Shown piece by piece: positions 24,429 through 33,374 of a stretch of 64,000 nt of DNA (position 1 is the first letter of the stretch; each line of letters begins with the position of its first letter). Origin of the DNA: Mycobacterium sp. DL592 (GTDB taxonomy: Bacteria; Actinomycetota; Actinomycetes; Mycobacteriales; Mycobacteriaceae); contig NZ_CP050192.1 in NCBI RefSeq assembly GCF_011694515.1, positions 3,482,172-3,546,171 on the forward strand, in the 5' to 3' direction. A model generated the notes under the pieces. The model ran no database searches. It worked only from the letters and a program-made list of their open reading frames with translations, and was not told where the DNA came from. The position numbers and the translations under genes are program-made.

Positions 24429-25708
24429 GACGGGCCCTGCGCGGGAACCATGAGCCCTGGCAGCCCGGCCGCCGGGTCGGTCGGCGCCGGCGCCTGGGCG
24501 GCTTCGGCAGGCAGCGGTGACGGTGCCGTGCCGGCCGGCACGTGGTCGGGCCGAAGCCAGTCTTCGGAATAGGTGAGCTCGTTGGGGCGTGCGCTCTGCC
24601 CGACGACGTAGTTCTCGCCCAGCGGGAAGAAGTTGTACTGGCGGTTCTTGATGATCGGCGCCAGGTATTGCACGCACAGCTTGGCCGACTGTTCGTTGTT
24701 GAGGCGTGAGGCCGCCTGGATTCCACCGCACAGGAATGAGATCGGGTTCGCGAAGTTCTGCATCGTCAGCACACCCGTGATGCCCTGCTGGGTCGGCTGA
24801 TAGATGTTGACGAAGTTCTGCAGGGTGTTCGGGAACAGGTGCAACGACTGTTCGACGTCGCCGATGCTGTCGTGCACCGCGCTGCTGATAGACGCGAGTT
24901 TGTCGGTGGTGGCGCCGATCTGGTCGCGGTTTTCGGCGATGAATCGTGTTGTCTCGGAGACGACATCGTTGAGATCCGATACGGCCTTGCTCACCGATCC
25001 GGGTGACTGCGACAGTGCACCGGATACCGACGCCAGATTCCGGTTGAACTGCTCCAGCAGGGAGGCGCTGTCTTGCAGCGCGGCCACGACGACCGACAGA
25101 TTCTTGATGGTGGCGAAGATGTCGTCGCTGTGGTCACCGAGAATCGAGAACGCCTGTGCCATCTTGACGACGGTCTGGCGAATATCGGGGCCCTGCCCGC
25201 GCAGATTGTCCGCCGCGGTGTCGATGAAGGCACCCAGAGTGCTGACGCCGCCGGGTGTGCTGGGTTGCAGCGCGTCGGTGAGCTTCACCAGTTGCTGGCG
25301 CAGATCGTCCCATTCCAGCGGTACGGCGGTGCGGGACTGGGGAATAACGGCTCCGTCGGCCATGGTCGGCCCACCGGTGTAGGCGGGTGTCAGCTGAATC
25401 GCGCGGGAGGTGACCAACTGCGGTGAGATGATCGCCGCGGTCGCCTGCGCGGGAACCTGGTATTTGTCGTCGATCCAGAACGTGATCTTGACGTCTTCGG
25501 CTTGCGGTTCGATCCGGTCTATGCGGCCGACGGGCACGCCGAGAATGCGGACCTCGTCGCCGGTGAACAGACCGTTGCTGTTGTCGAAGTAGGCGATGAC
25601 GTGGAATCTGGCGGTCGTTTCGGCGTTGCGGATCGCCATGACGACGCCGGCGAGCAGCGTCAACGACAGTGCGATGGCAGTCCCGATGCGGATCCGCCGT
25701 GACCGCAT
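24425..25708 (-). CDS. mceD: MceD, operon I
   Basis: A 427-aa MCE protein: N-terminal membrane helix (GTAIALSLTLLAGVVMAI), MCE domain with VRILGVPVGRIDRI, helical C-terminal region and a proline/alanine-rich end. ATG 25708 has AGGAGGT 5 nt upstream and overlaps the mceC stop; GTG 25711 is an alternative. Part of the lipid-import channel with the other five Mce proteins. Confidence 0.9.
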   Translation of the reverse strand: MRSRRIRIGTAIALSLTLLAGVVMAIRNAETTARFHVIAYFDNSNGLFTGDEVRILGVPVGRIDRIEPQAEDVKITFWIDDKYQVPAQATAAIISPQLVTSRAIQLTPAYTGGPTMADGAVIPQSRTAVPLEWDDLRQQLVKLTDALQPSTPGGVSTLGAFIDTAADNLRGQGPDIRQTVVKMAQAFSILGDHSDDIFATIKNLSVVVAALQDSASLLEQFNRNLASVSGALSQSPGSVSKAVSDLNDVVSETTRFIAENRDQIGATTDKLASISSAVHDSIGDVEQSLHLFPNTLQNFVNIYQPTQQGITGVLTMQNFANPISFLCGGIQAASRLNNEQSAKLCVQYLAPIIKNRQYNFFPLGENYVVGQSARPNELTYSEDWLRPDHVPAGTAPSPLPAEAAQAPAPTDPAAGLPGLMVPAQGPS

Positions 25709-26958
25709 CACTGACCTCCTCCTGCCGATGTGGCAGTTGGCTCGTCGGGCGCGGGCGGTCCCGGCGGTGGACCGCCGGGCTGAGGGGCGGGCAGCGGCTC
25801 GCGGTAGGGATAGCGGGAATCCCCGGGGACGCCGGTGATCGCGTCGGGCAGGTTGAGGTGGGGTTCGCCGCCCTGGCCGGTGCGCGGGAAGGGCACCGGC
25901 AGCGGTGGCGTTGCGTGCTGCCCGGTCTGCGGGTCGGTGCGCTGGGACGGCAATAGCACATTGGGATCCAGACCCAGGTCGGAGAAGGCTGCGTCGATGA
26001 ACGGCTGGACGAACTGCCCCGGCAACAGGTTGGCGATGTAGGCCTTGAAGAAGGGGCCGGAGGCAACGCTTTCCCCGAGCGACATGGCGTACTGGTTGAG
26101 GTATTTGATCGCCTGTTGCAGGCCGGCTTTACGCGCGTCGACGATCGACAGGACGGAGTTCAGCTTGGTCAGCGTCGGGCGTAGTTCGGTCTTGTTGTCG
26201 TCGATGAATCCTTGTAGCTGCTGGGCCAGCGCCGACAGGTTCCCGGCGATCTGCTCCAACGAGCTGCTCTGCATTGCCAATTCGGCCAGCAGCTGATTGC
26301 TGTCGGCGACCAGCCTGGCGATCTGGTCGGCACGCTCGGAGAGCACGCCGGTGGCCTTGCTCGCGTCGTCGAGCAGGCTGCGCAAGGCGGCGTCGCGGGT
26401 GTTCAGTGATTCAGAGAAGCGCCCGACTCCGGCGACTGCCTGCTGAACAGCCGGGGGCGTGTCGCGAAACGTGTCGGCCAACGTCGTCAGCGCATCAGAG
26501 ACCGACGTGGTGTCCAGTCCGCTGATGGTGGCCGACAGATCGCCGAGGGCATCTGGAAGTTGGTAGGGCGCCTTAGTCCGTTCCAGCGGGATGGGTTGTC
26601 TCAGTTCACCGGTGCCGCGTGGCGTGATCTGGAGAACCTTGGCTCCGAGCAGGCTCTTGGTTCGGATGTTGGCTTCGGTCTGTTCGCCGAGGCGGATGTC
26701 CTCGTCCACGTCGAAACTCACCAGAACGCGGGCGCCCTGCAGGTCGACGGAGGACACCTCACCGACGCGGTAGCCGGCCACCTGTACGGCCGCGCCAGGC
26801 CGCAGACCGCCTGCCTCAGCGAAGTACGCCTCGTAGCGCGTGGCGGAATTGACGAACGGCAGCTTGTCATATTCGAGAGCGAGTGCGGCGGCACCGGCGA
26901 TCGAGAGGGCCCCCACGAGGCCGGTGACGAAGAGTCTGTGTTGGGTCGGGGGCCTCAC
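25708..26958 (-). CDS. mceC: MceC, operon I
   Basis: A 416-aa MCE protein with an N-terminal helix (LFVTGLVGALSIAGAAALAL), an MCE domain (VQVAGYRVGEVSSVDL) and a proline-rich C-terminus (GGPPPGPPAPDEP). GTG 26958 overlaps the mceB stop (GTGA) and has GGGAGG 11 nt upstream; the frame open to 27138 is inside mceB. MceC proteins typically carry such Pro-rich tails. Confidence 0.9.
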   Translation of the reverse strand: MRPPTQHRLFVTGLVGALSIAGAAALALEYDKLPFVNSATRYEAYFAEAGGLRPGAAVQVAGYRVGEVSSVDLQGARVLVSFDVDEDIRLGEQTEANIRTKSLLGAKVLQITPRGTGELRQPIPLERTKAPYQLPDALGDLSATISGLDTTSVSDALTTLADTFRDTPPAVQQAVAGVGRFSESLNTRDAALRSLLDDASKATGVLSERADQIARLVADSNQLLAELAMQSSSLEQIAGNLSALAQQLQGFIDDNKTELRPTLTKLNSVLSIVDARKAGLQQAIKYLNQYAMSLGESVASGPFFKAYIANLLPGQFVQPFIDAAFSDLGLDPNVLLPSQRTDPQTGQHATPPLPVPFPRTGQGGEPHLNLPDAITGVPGDSRYPYREPLPAPQPGGPPPGPPAPDEPTATSAGGGQ

Positions 26959-27983
26959 TTGGGCGCACACCTCCCGGTGTCCTGACCGGCCATCTTCACA
27001 TAGACCGGTTGTCCGCCTTTGCCGTTGACCTTCAACACGAGATCGCACAGATAGAAGGTGAAGAAGTCGCCCATGATCCCCAGCCGGCTGAGCACCTTGT
27101 AGGAGTGCGGAACCGTCTCCAGGAAATTGTCGAACCACTCGTGGTCGTCAGAGACGATGGTGCTGACTCGATCGGTCTGGGCAACAAGGTCTTTGGCTGG
27201 ATCCCTGGCCTGTGTTAGGAGGTCGGCCACCGTTGCAGCAGCAGCATTCGTGTATGCGACCGCGTTGGCGATGTCGGTCCTGCGGTCGGCCAGTCCGCTG
27301 GTCAGCTGCGACAGCGAGTTGATCGCCTTGGCGAATTGAGCGCGTTGGCCACCCAGGGAGCCCATGACCATATTGAGGTTGGTGATGACTTGCCCGATGA
27401 GTTCGTCGCGATCAGCGAGAGTGCTTGTGACCGAAGCGGTCTGGGTCAGGAATGAGCCGATGGTGGCCCCCTCGTCCTGGAACGCCGCGATCAGCTGGCC
27501 GGACAGCGCGTTGACCTGCTGGGGATCCAGTGCCCGGAACAACGGACGGAATCCACCCAGCAGGGTGTCCAGATCGAGCGCGGGTTCGGTGTTGCCAACC
27601 GCGATCGTGGCTCCGGGATTGAGGCGTTTGGGGCTGCCCGCCCCTTCCATCAGGGCGAGGTAGCGGTCGCCGATTGGGTTCTCCCAGCGGACGGCGGCCC
27701 TGGTTCCCTGGGTGAGCACCACCGAGGGATCGGCCGAGAATTCCACCAGGGCCAGTGAGTCCGACGTGACGGCGATCCTTTTGACCTTGCCGACCTCGAC
27801 ACCGGCGATGCGGACGAAGTCACCGGTGGCCAGTCCACTGACATCGGTGAATTCCGCCCGATAGATCTGTTCGGAAGAGAACCGGAACTGGGAGAAGACC
27901 GCCAGCAGTGCGGCCGTCCCCAGCGAGCACACGACGACGAAGATCGCGAAGCTGATCGCGGCGCGGCGAACATTGGTGTTCAT
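26955..27983 (-). CDS. mceB: MceB, operon I
   Basis: A 342-aa MCE protein with an N-terminal anchor (ISFAIFVVVCSLGTAALLAVF) and MCE domain (VRIAGVEVGKVKRIAV), ending in the family C-terminus VYVKMAGQDTGRCAPK. It starts at ATG 27983, 25 bp after mceA, and overlaps mceC by 4 nt. It has exactly the same length as MceB of operon II (34777-35805), and the C-terminal motifs are nearly identical, which supports duplication of the operon. Confidence 0.92.
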   Translation of the reverse strand: MNTNVRRAAISFAIFVVVCSLGTAALLAVFSQFRFSSEQIYRAEFTDVSGLATGDFVRIAGVEVGKVKRIAVTSDSLALVEFSADPSVVLTQGTRAAVRWENPIGDRYLALMEGAGSPKRLNPGATIAVGNTEPALDLDTLLGGFRPLFRALDPQQVNALSGQLIAAFQDEGATIGSFLTQTASVTSTLADRDELIGQVITNLNMVMGSLGGQRAQFAKAINSLSQLTSGLADRRTDIANAVAYTNAAAATVADLLTQARDPAKDLVAQTDRVSTIVSDDHEWFDNFLETVPHSYKVLSRLGIMGDFFTFYLCDLVLKVNGKGGQPVYVKMAGQDTGRCAPK

Positions 27984-28008
27984 ACGTTCCGTCCTGGTCG
28001 GTCGGCTG

Positions 28009-29337
28009 TCACGGTGCGGGCGGCAGGCCGGGATAGAGGGGTTGACCGTCAGCGCCGTACCACGGGGCGCCGTAGGGCGGACCGCCCGGATACGGCGGCG
28101 GCGGGCCGGGGGCGGGTCCCGGCAGGCACTCCCCGACGTGGGGTGATTCGGGGATCGCCCGGGTGACCGGGAAGTAGTCGACCGAACAGGTCTGGCCGAT
28201 TCCGGGGTTGGGCCGCCAATCCAGCCCCGTTCCCCATCCCGTGTTCGTCACGAGTTGCCGGACCGGGAAGTTCTTGGCGGCGTCGGGCAGCGACCCACAT
28301 CCGGGACGACCGCCGGGGCCGCCCTTGGCTGCCACTAGGGGCAGATTCTCCGGGTAACGGTAGAGGTCGTCGCCGAATGCGATTCCCGCGTCCAGGTACA
28401 CGGTCCGGCCGTTGCCACCGAACCACTCACCGGCCTTGTCCAGGAACAGCTTGGCGCCCTGGACGGTGCAGGTGTACTCCGGGCTGTACTTCAGCAGAAG
28501 CGCCGTCGTCGGCTCCAGGACGTTCACAGCGCCGACCAGATCGTCTTTGGCCGGACCGATCAGATTGACGCCGCTGTTGGAAAAGCCGAGCGTGTTCAAC
28601 AGCAACGCATCGAGATCACCGGCGTGACCCGTGATCGTGTCGCTGGTGGTGCTGGCGGCATCGAGGGTCGCCAGGATGTCCTGGGCTGCAACGCTATAGG
28701 CGTCGCTGAAACCCTTGTAGGATCGCCAGTCCGCCGCCACGGTGTCCATTCGCGGGTTGACCGCCAGCAGCACCTGGTTGGCATCGGTGATCGCCTGGCC
28801 GATTCGTTCCCCCTGGCCGCGCACCCCATCGGCCATGGCGGTCAGCACCGCGTTGAGTTTGGCCACGTCCACTTGGTGCAGGACGCCCACGAGGTTGTCG
28901 AAGATCGTGTTGACCTCGGTGGTCACGTTGCGCGACCGGATGGATTCGCCGGCTTTCAGCCGCTGCGGACTGGGGTTCGGTGGATAGACCAGGTCGACGA
29001 ACTTGGCCCCGAAAACGGTCGTCGCCTTGACTTCCGCTTCGATGTTGGCCGGGATGTGCTCGACTTGGTCGGGATCGATCTCCAGACGCAACCCGACGGG
29101 CTGCCCACCCCCCGTGATGCCCGCCACCCGCCCGACCTCGACTCCGCGCAGCTTGACCTTGGCACCGGTCTCCATCACCAGTCCGCTGCGGTCCGAGGTG
29201 ACGACGACCGGTAGATAGCTGCGAAACGTGCCGAAGAAGAACGCCAAACATAGTGCGGCAGTGGCGATGATGGCGGTGAACAGTCCGGCCGCCCACCACA
29301 ACGGTCGCAGGTTGTGCTCTCCTGTGTCCTGGTCCAT
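28009..29337 (-). CDS. mceA: MceA, operon I
   Basis: A 442-aa MceA protein, the first Mce subunit. N-terminal helix (GLFTAIIATAALCLAFFFG), MCE domain (KVKLRGVEVGRVAGITGG) and a Pro/Gly-rich C-terminus (GPAPGPPPPYPGGPPYG). MceA contributes to the hexameric channel and the substrate path. It starts at ATG 29337, 4 bp after yrbEB. It closely parallels operon II MceA in length and in the GGPGG-x-P-x-CGS motif. Confidence 0.92.
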   Translation of the reverse strand: MDQDTGEHNLRPLWWAAGLFTAIIATAALCLAFFFGTFRSYLPVVVTSDRSGLVMETGAKVKLRGVEVGRVAGITGGGQPVGLRLEIDPDQVEHIPANIEAEVKATTVFGAKFVDLVYPPNPSPQRLKAGESIRSRNVTTEVNTIFDNLVGVLHQVDVAKLNAVLTAMADGVRGQGERIGQAITDANQVLLAVNPRMDTVAADWRSYKGFSDAYSVAAQDILATLDAASTTSDTITGHAGDLDALLLNTLGFSNSGVNLIGPAKDDLVGAVNVLEPTTALLLKYSPEYTCTVQGAKLFLDKAGEWFGGNGRTVYLDAGIAFGDDLYRYPENLPLVAAKGGPGGRPGCGSLPDAAKNFPVRQLVTNTGWGTGLDWRPNPGIGQTCSVDYFPVTRAIPESPHVGECLPGPAPGPPPPYPGGPPYGAPWYGADGQPLYPGLPPAP

Positions 29338-29341
29338 GCCG

Positions 29342-30196
29342 CTATCCCGAGAGATGGAAATGCCCGGACTGGCCGTAGATGGCCAGCGAGAGGAACAGAA
29401 CGACGAATACCGCCGAGATCATCGAGGTGCGAACGGCCCGTCCGACGGCTTCGCCGACACCGGCGGGTCCACCGGATGCGGTGAAGCCGTAATAGGTGTG
29501 CACGAGCATGATCACGGCAGCCATCGACACCGCCTGGAAGAACGACCAGATGATGTCCGTCGGATTCAGGAACGTATTGAAGTAGTGGTCATAGACGCCG
29601 CTCGACTGACCGTAGACGACGGTGGTCCCGAATCGTGCGGCCAGAAATGCGGTGATCATAGCCACGCAGTACAGCGGGATGACCACGATGACCCCCGCGA
29701 CGACCCGGTTCGATGCGAGGTAGGCCACCGAACGCACACCCATCACTTCCAGCGCATCGATCTCTTCGTTGATCCGCATCGCACCGAGCTGCGCGGTGGC
29801 GCCCGCACCGATGGTGGCCGCCAATGCGATGCCGGCGATGACGGGAGCGATCAGGCGGACGTTGAAAAATGCTGAGGCGAAGCCTGTGAGCGCCTCGACC
29901 CCGACATTGGCGAACTGGTTGTACCCCTGGACTGCCACCAGGGCTCCGGTCGACAGGGTCAGAAAGCCCACGATCACCACGGTCCCGCCGATGATCGCCA
30001 ACGCGCCCGTGCCCAGGCTCATCTGGGCGATCAGGCGCACGGTCTCGGCCTGGTAGTGCACCAGCGCGTCGCGTACGGAGACGATCGTGCGGAAGTAGAA
30101 CTGGGCCTGGGTACCGATTCGGGTCAGTCCGGTGACGCCCTTGGCGGCGACACGGCGTAGCGCAGGATGCAACCCACTGGGCGCGGCACTGCTCAC
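29342..30196 (-). CDS. yrbEB: YrbEB permease subunit, operon I
   Basis: A 284-aa inner-membrane permease (MlaE-like) with about five or six helices and the conserved motif ATIGAGATAQLGAMRINEEIDA (shown in part) near the middle, which contacts the ABC ATPase. It pairs with YrbEA to move lipids through the membrane. The ATPase MceG (Mkl) is not in this window and is normally encoded elsewhere. It overlaps yrbEA by 4 nt. Confidence 0.92.
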   Translation of the reverse strand: MSSAAPSGLHPALRRVAAKGVTGLTRIGTQAQFYFRTIVSVRDALVHYQAETVRLIAQMSLGTGALAIIGGTVVIVGFLTLSTGALVAVQGYNQFANVGVEALTGFASAFFNVRLIAPVIAGIALAATIGAGATAQLGAMRINEEIDALEVMGVRSVAYLASNRVVAGVIVVIPLYCVAMITAFLAARFGTTVVYGQSSGVYDHYFNTFLNPTDIIWSFFQAVSMAAVIMLVHTYYGFTASGGPAGVGEAVGRAVRTSMISAVFVVLFLSLAIYGQSGHFHLSG

Positions 30197-31047
30197 AGGG
30201 TTGCCTTCACACCGACCGCTGTCGCGATGATGTTGATCGCGAACAATGCCATGAAGGTGTAGACGACTGTCTCGTTGACGGCGTTTCCGACGCCTGCCGG
30301 TCCCCCGCCGACCGACACCCCCTTGTAGCAGGCGATCAGTCCGGCCGCCAGACCGAACAGCGTCGACTTGATCAGCGCGATGACCACGTCAGGAGCCTTG
30401 GTGATGACGGTCAGCCCACCCACGAACGATCCGGGGGTCACATGCTGGATGAACACCGCGAAGACGAAGCTGCCCGTCAATCCGACCAGGATCACCACCG
30501 ACGACAGCAGCGTCGCCACGATGGTGGCGGCCAGCACCCGGGGCACCACCAGCGCCTGGATGGGATCGATCCCCATCACCCGTAGCGCGTCGAGTTCGTC
30601 ACGAATCGTGCGAGCTCCGAGATCCGCGCACATGGCCGTCGCGCCCGCTCCCGAGACCACCAACACGGTCACCACCGGGCCGATCTGCGTCACTGTTCCG
30701 TAGGCGGCCCCCGTACCCGAGTAGTCCGCCGCACCGAACTCGACCAGCAGGATGTTGAAGGTGAAGACCATCAACACCGTGAAGGGAATGGCCAGCATCA
30801 GCGTGGGGACCATCGACACACGGGCCACGAACCACGCCTGGACCAGGAACTCGCGCCACGCGAACGGCCTGCGGGGGATAGCCAGCACGACCTCGAGCGC
30901 CATCACGAAGAACCCGCCCAAGGCGACAACCGGCTTGGCGGGTGAGGCTGAGGCGACGGCCTCCAGCCGCCGGATCATCGATGATCGGCGACCGCCGACA
31001 CCTGCTGGGGAAGCAGTCGTCTCGTCAACGTGCGTCAATGCCGGCAC
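30193..31047 (-). CDS. yrbEA: YrbEA permease subunit, operon I
   Basis: A 284-aa MlaE-like permease, first gene of the leftward mce operon. It has the family signature SGAGATAMCADLGARTIRDE (about residues 140-160) and the C-terminal GGGPAGVGNAVNETVVY. The N-terminal 25 residues are not conserved-looking; GTG 31047 has no strong ribosome-binding site, and ATG 30978 (MIRRLEAV) is a possible shorter start. It shares the upstream 0.69-kb region with the divergent operon II. Confidence 0.9.
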   Translation of the reverse strand: MPALTHVDETTASPAGVGGRRSSMIRRLEAVASASPAKPVVALGGFFVMALEVVLAIPRRPFAWREFLVQAWFVARVSMVPTLMLAIPFTVLMVFTFNILLVEFGAADYSGTGAAYGTVTQIGPVVTVLVVSGAGATAMCADLGARTIRDELDALRVMGIDPIQALVVPRVLAATIVATLLSSVVILVGLTGSFVFAVFIQHVTPGSFVGGLTVITKAPDVVIALIKSTLFGLAAGLIACYKGVSVGGGPAGVGNAVNETVVYTFMALFAINIIATAVGVKATL

Positions 31048-31122
31048 CGGCTGCCCCGCCCGCTCGAAACCGTCCCCGTGGCGCCGCGTGCGAACCTCAA
31101 CCTACCCACCTTCAAGTTCTAA

Positions 31123-31138
31123 TCGGTTCACGAACCGA
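31123..31138. promoter_or_regulatory. Palindrome TCGGTTC-AC-GAACCGA upstream of mce operon I
   Basis: A perfect 7-bp-arm inverted repeat with a 2-nt centre, 76 bp upstream of the yrbEA start. It has the size of a dimeric repressor site. It does not match the KstR pattern TnnAACnnGTTnnA that I know, so the regulator is unknown. Confidence 0.45.
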
Positions 31139-31229
31139 CCGATGTCGACACCGCCCGGTGAGTCCCAAAGTGACTGCGACACAGCCGGTATAGACACACT
31201 GTGACGCAGGACACCAAGCGAGATAAACC

Positions 31230-31245
31230 TTACCCCTTTAGGTAA
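31230..31245. promoter_or_regulatory. Inverted repeat TTACC-N6-GGTAA in the mce intergenic region
   Basis: A 5-bp-arm inverted repeat 183 bp upstream of yrbEA of operon I, in an AT-rich patch that also contains GATAAACCT (31222-31230). It could be an operator for either mce promoter; function is inferred from position only. Confidence 0.3.
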
Positions 31246-31739
31246 ATGTCGTCAATCACACAATTTCCCCTTCCCCTCACTCGGCCCGATCTGGTAGGCA
31301 AATGCCTGGTAACAGCCAGGCGAGCCCACCAAATGGTGCCCAGCCGGTCACCGTCGACGCTGTGCCACCCCCTGCGGTCGGGCGGGTCGGCACCGCCAGG
31401 GCGCCACGGCGGCGCGTCAGACGGGAGCGGGGGCGCGCGACATCACAGACGGCCGGGGCAGCCGTTAGCTCTTTGGGGGTACAAAAACCCCTCATATGAG
31501 AAGCAGCTACCTAGGCAGTAGCCCGATAGCGTTTCGGCCATGTTGCCGGACGAGGATGCGCGCACGGCGATTGCCGGCGCAGATGGCGGCGCGAACTGCG
31601 CTTATGCCGCCACCCGTGGCGCGCCGAGATGCCACGAAGGCCGGCACCGGATGCGCTGGCGGGCGCCCGGCGACCGCGCTTCGGCGATGTTCTCCGATCC
31701 GCAGGGCGGGATGACATCCAGTTTGCGGGGTACGCGACC

Positions 31740-32507
31740 TTGAGCGCGGGATCACTCGCTGCCAAGCCCGTGCGGGCTTTCGGCGGATTCATCGGCATGA
31801 CCCTGGACACCTTCGTGGTGATGTTCCGCCCGCAGTTCGCCTGGCGGGAGTACCTGTTGCAGACCTGGTTCGTGGCGCGCGTGTCGGTCTTGCCCGCCCT
31901 GATGCTGACGCTGCCCTACTCAGTGTTGCTGGTGTTCACCTTCAACATCCTGCTCGGCGAGTTCGGCGCAGCGGACTTCTCCGGTACCGGTGCGGCGATC
32001 GGCACGGTCAACCAGATCGGACCGATCGTCACCGTGCTCGTGGTCTCCGGCGCCGGCGCCACCGCGATGTGCGCCGACCTCGGCGCACGCACCATTCGGG
32101 AAGAGCTCGACGCCTTGCGCGTCATGGGCATCGACCCCATCCAGGCGCTCGTGGTCCCCCGCGTGCTGGCCGCCACCACGGTGGCACTGGCGCTCTCGTC
32201 CACGGTCATCCTGACCGGCCTCGCCGGCGCCTACATCTTCGTCGTCTATATCCAGAACGTCTCGCCGGGCGCGTTCGCCGCCGGCCTGACGCTGCTGACC
32301 GGCGTCGGTGACGTTGTCGTATCGCTCACCAAGGCAACACTTTTCGGCCTGGCCGCCGGCCTGATCGCCTGTTACAAGGGCATCTCGGTCGGTGGTGGCC
32401 CTGCCGGCGTAGGCAACGCCGTCAACGAGACCGTGGTCTTCACCTTCATGGTGCTGTTCGCCATCAACGTCATCGTCACCGCCGTCGGCATCCAGTTCAC
32501 GGTGTGA
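31740..32507 (+). CDS. yrbEA: YrbEA permease subunit, operon II (rightward)
   Basis: A permease of about 255 aa with the same signature as operon I YrbEA (SGAGATAMCADLGARTIREE, GGGPAGVGNAVNETVVF). Homology to the family begins near AAKPVRAFGGF. The frame is open back to ATG 31629, but that stretch looks unlike the family. TTG 31740 gives the usual length of about 255 aa, though with a weak ribosome-binding site. It is the first gene of the rightward mce operon, and its start is the least certain of this cluster. Confidence 0.85.
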   Translation: MSAGSLAAKPVRAFGGFIGMTLDTFVVMFRPQFAWREYLLQTWFVARVSVLPALMLTLPYSVLLVFTFNILLGEFGAADFSGTGAAIGTVNQIGPIVTVLVVSGAGATAMCADLGARTIREELDALRVMGIDPIQALVVPRVLAATTVALALSSTVILTGLAGAYIFVVYIQNVSPGAFAAGLTLLTGVGDVVVSLTKATLFGLAAGLIACYKGISVGGGPAGVGNAVNETVVFTFMVLFAINVIVTAVGIQFTV

Positions 32508-32517
32508 TGGTGCACCC

Positions 32518-33372
32518 GTGAGCGTCAACTCCCCCAGCCGACTGCACCCCAAACTGGCGACAGGCCTGCGCGAGCTGTCCGCCGGATGGGACCGCATCGG
32601 CGCCCAAACCCGGTTCTATGTCAAGACGCTGGCCGCGATCCCCGATGCGGCGACCCGCTATAACAAGGAACTGTTGCGTCTCGTCGCCCAGATGGGTTTG
32701 GGCGCAGGCGCTTTGGCCGTAGTAGGCGGAACGGTGGCCATCGTCGGCTTTCTGACCATGACCACCGGCGCCCTGGTGGCCGTCCAGGGATACAACCAGT
32801 TGGCGTCGGTCGGCTTCGAGGCCCTGACCGGATTTGCGTCGGCCTTCTTCAACGTTCGGCTCATCGTCCCGGGGACCGTCTCGGTGGCGTTGTCGGCGAC
32901 CATCGGCGCGGGTGCGACCGCCCAGATCGGCGCGATGCGGATCAACGAAGAGATCGATGCACTGGAGGTCATCGGAATCCGTTCGGTCACTTACCTGGCC
33001 GCGACCCGCGTTCTGGCGGGCGTCATCGTGGTGATACCGCTGTACTGCATCGCCGTCATGATGGCGTTCCTGGCCGCCCGCACCGGCACCGTCGTCATCT
33101 ACGGTCAGGGTGCCGGCGTCTACGACCACTACTTCAACACCTTCCTCAACCCCACCGACGTCATCTGGTCGTTCATGCAGTCGGTGGCGATGACGATCGT
33201 CATCATGCTGGTGCACACGTTCTACGGCTACACCGCCAAGGGCGGACCAGCTGGCGTCGGTGAGGCGGTCGGGCGTGCCGTTCGTACGTCGATGGTGGTC
33301 GCCGCGGTCGAAATCGTGATGATCTCACTGGCCGTGTACGGCCAGTCCGGCAACTTCAATCTGGCGGGCTAG
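32518..33372 (+). CDS. yrbEB: YrbEB permease subunit, operon II
   Basis: A 284-aa MlaE-like permease, the same length as its operon I counterpart, with ATIGAGATAQIGAMRINEE in the middle and the same C-terminal YGQSGNFNLAG-type end (operon I: YGQSGHFHLSG). It starts at GTG 32518, 10 bp after yrbEA. Forms the membrane permease with YrbEA. Confidence 0.92.
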   Translation: MSVNSPSRLHPKLATGLRELSAGWDRIGAQTRFYVKTLAAIPDAATRYNKELLRLVAQMGLGAGALAVVGGTVAIVGFLTMTTGALVAVQGYNQLASVGFEALTGFASAFFNVRLIVPGTVSVALSATIGAGATAQIGAMRINEEIDALEVIGIRSVTYLAATRVLAGVIVVIPLYCIAVMMAFLAARTGTVVIYGQGAGVYDHYFNTFLNPTDVIWSFMQSVAMTIVIMLVHTFYGYTAKGGPAGVGEAVGRAVRTSMVVAAVEIVMISLAVYGQSGNFNLAG

Positions 33373-33374
33373 AT

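Larger units (their letters stand above)
31048..31739. other. Intergenic region between the two divergent mce operons
   Basis: About 690 bp without a convincing gene. It holds several inverted repeats: TCGGTTC-AC-GAACCGA at 31123-31138, TTACC-N6-GGTAA at 31230-31245, CCTGG-N6-CCAGG at 31305-31320, GGGGT-N6-ACCCC at 31476-31491 and the palindrome CTCATATGAG at 31491-31500. The stretch 31110-31270 is AT-richer than its surroundings and probably carries the leftward promoter. The right part (31540-31739) is coding-like in several frames but has no supported start. Confidence 0.55.

Noticed and set aside
31629..31739. N-terminal extension of yrbEA in operon II
   Set aside because: No similarity to the YrbEA family and no good ribosome-binding site; the shorter start gives normal length.
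31540..31743. 67-aa frame before yrbEA of operon II
   Set aside because: No ribosome-binding site, no domain, and it overlaps the likely promoter region.
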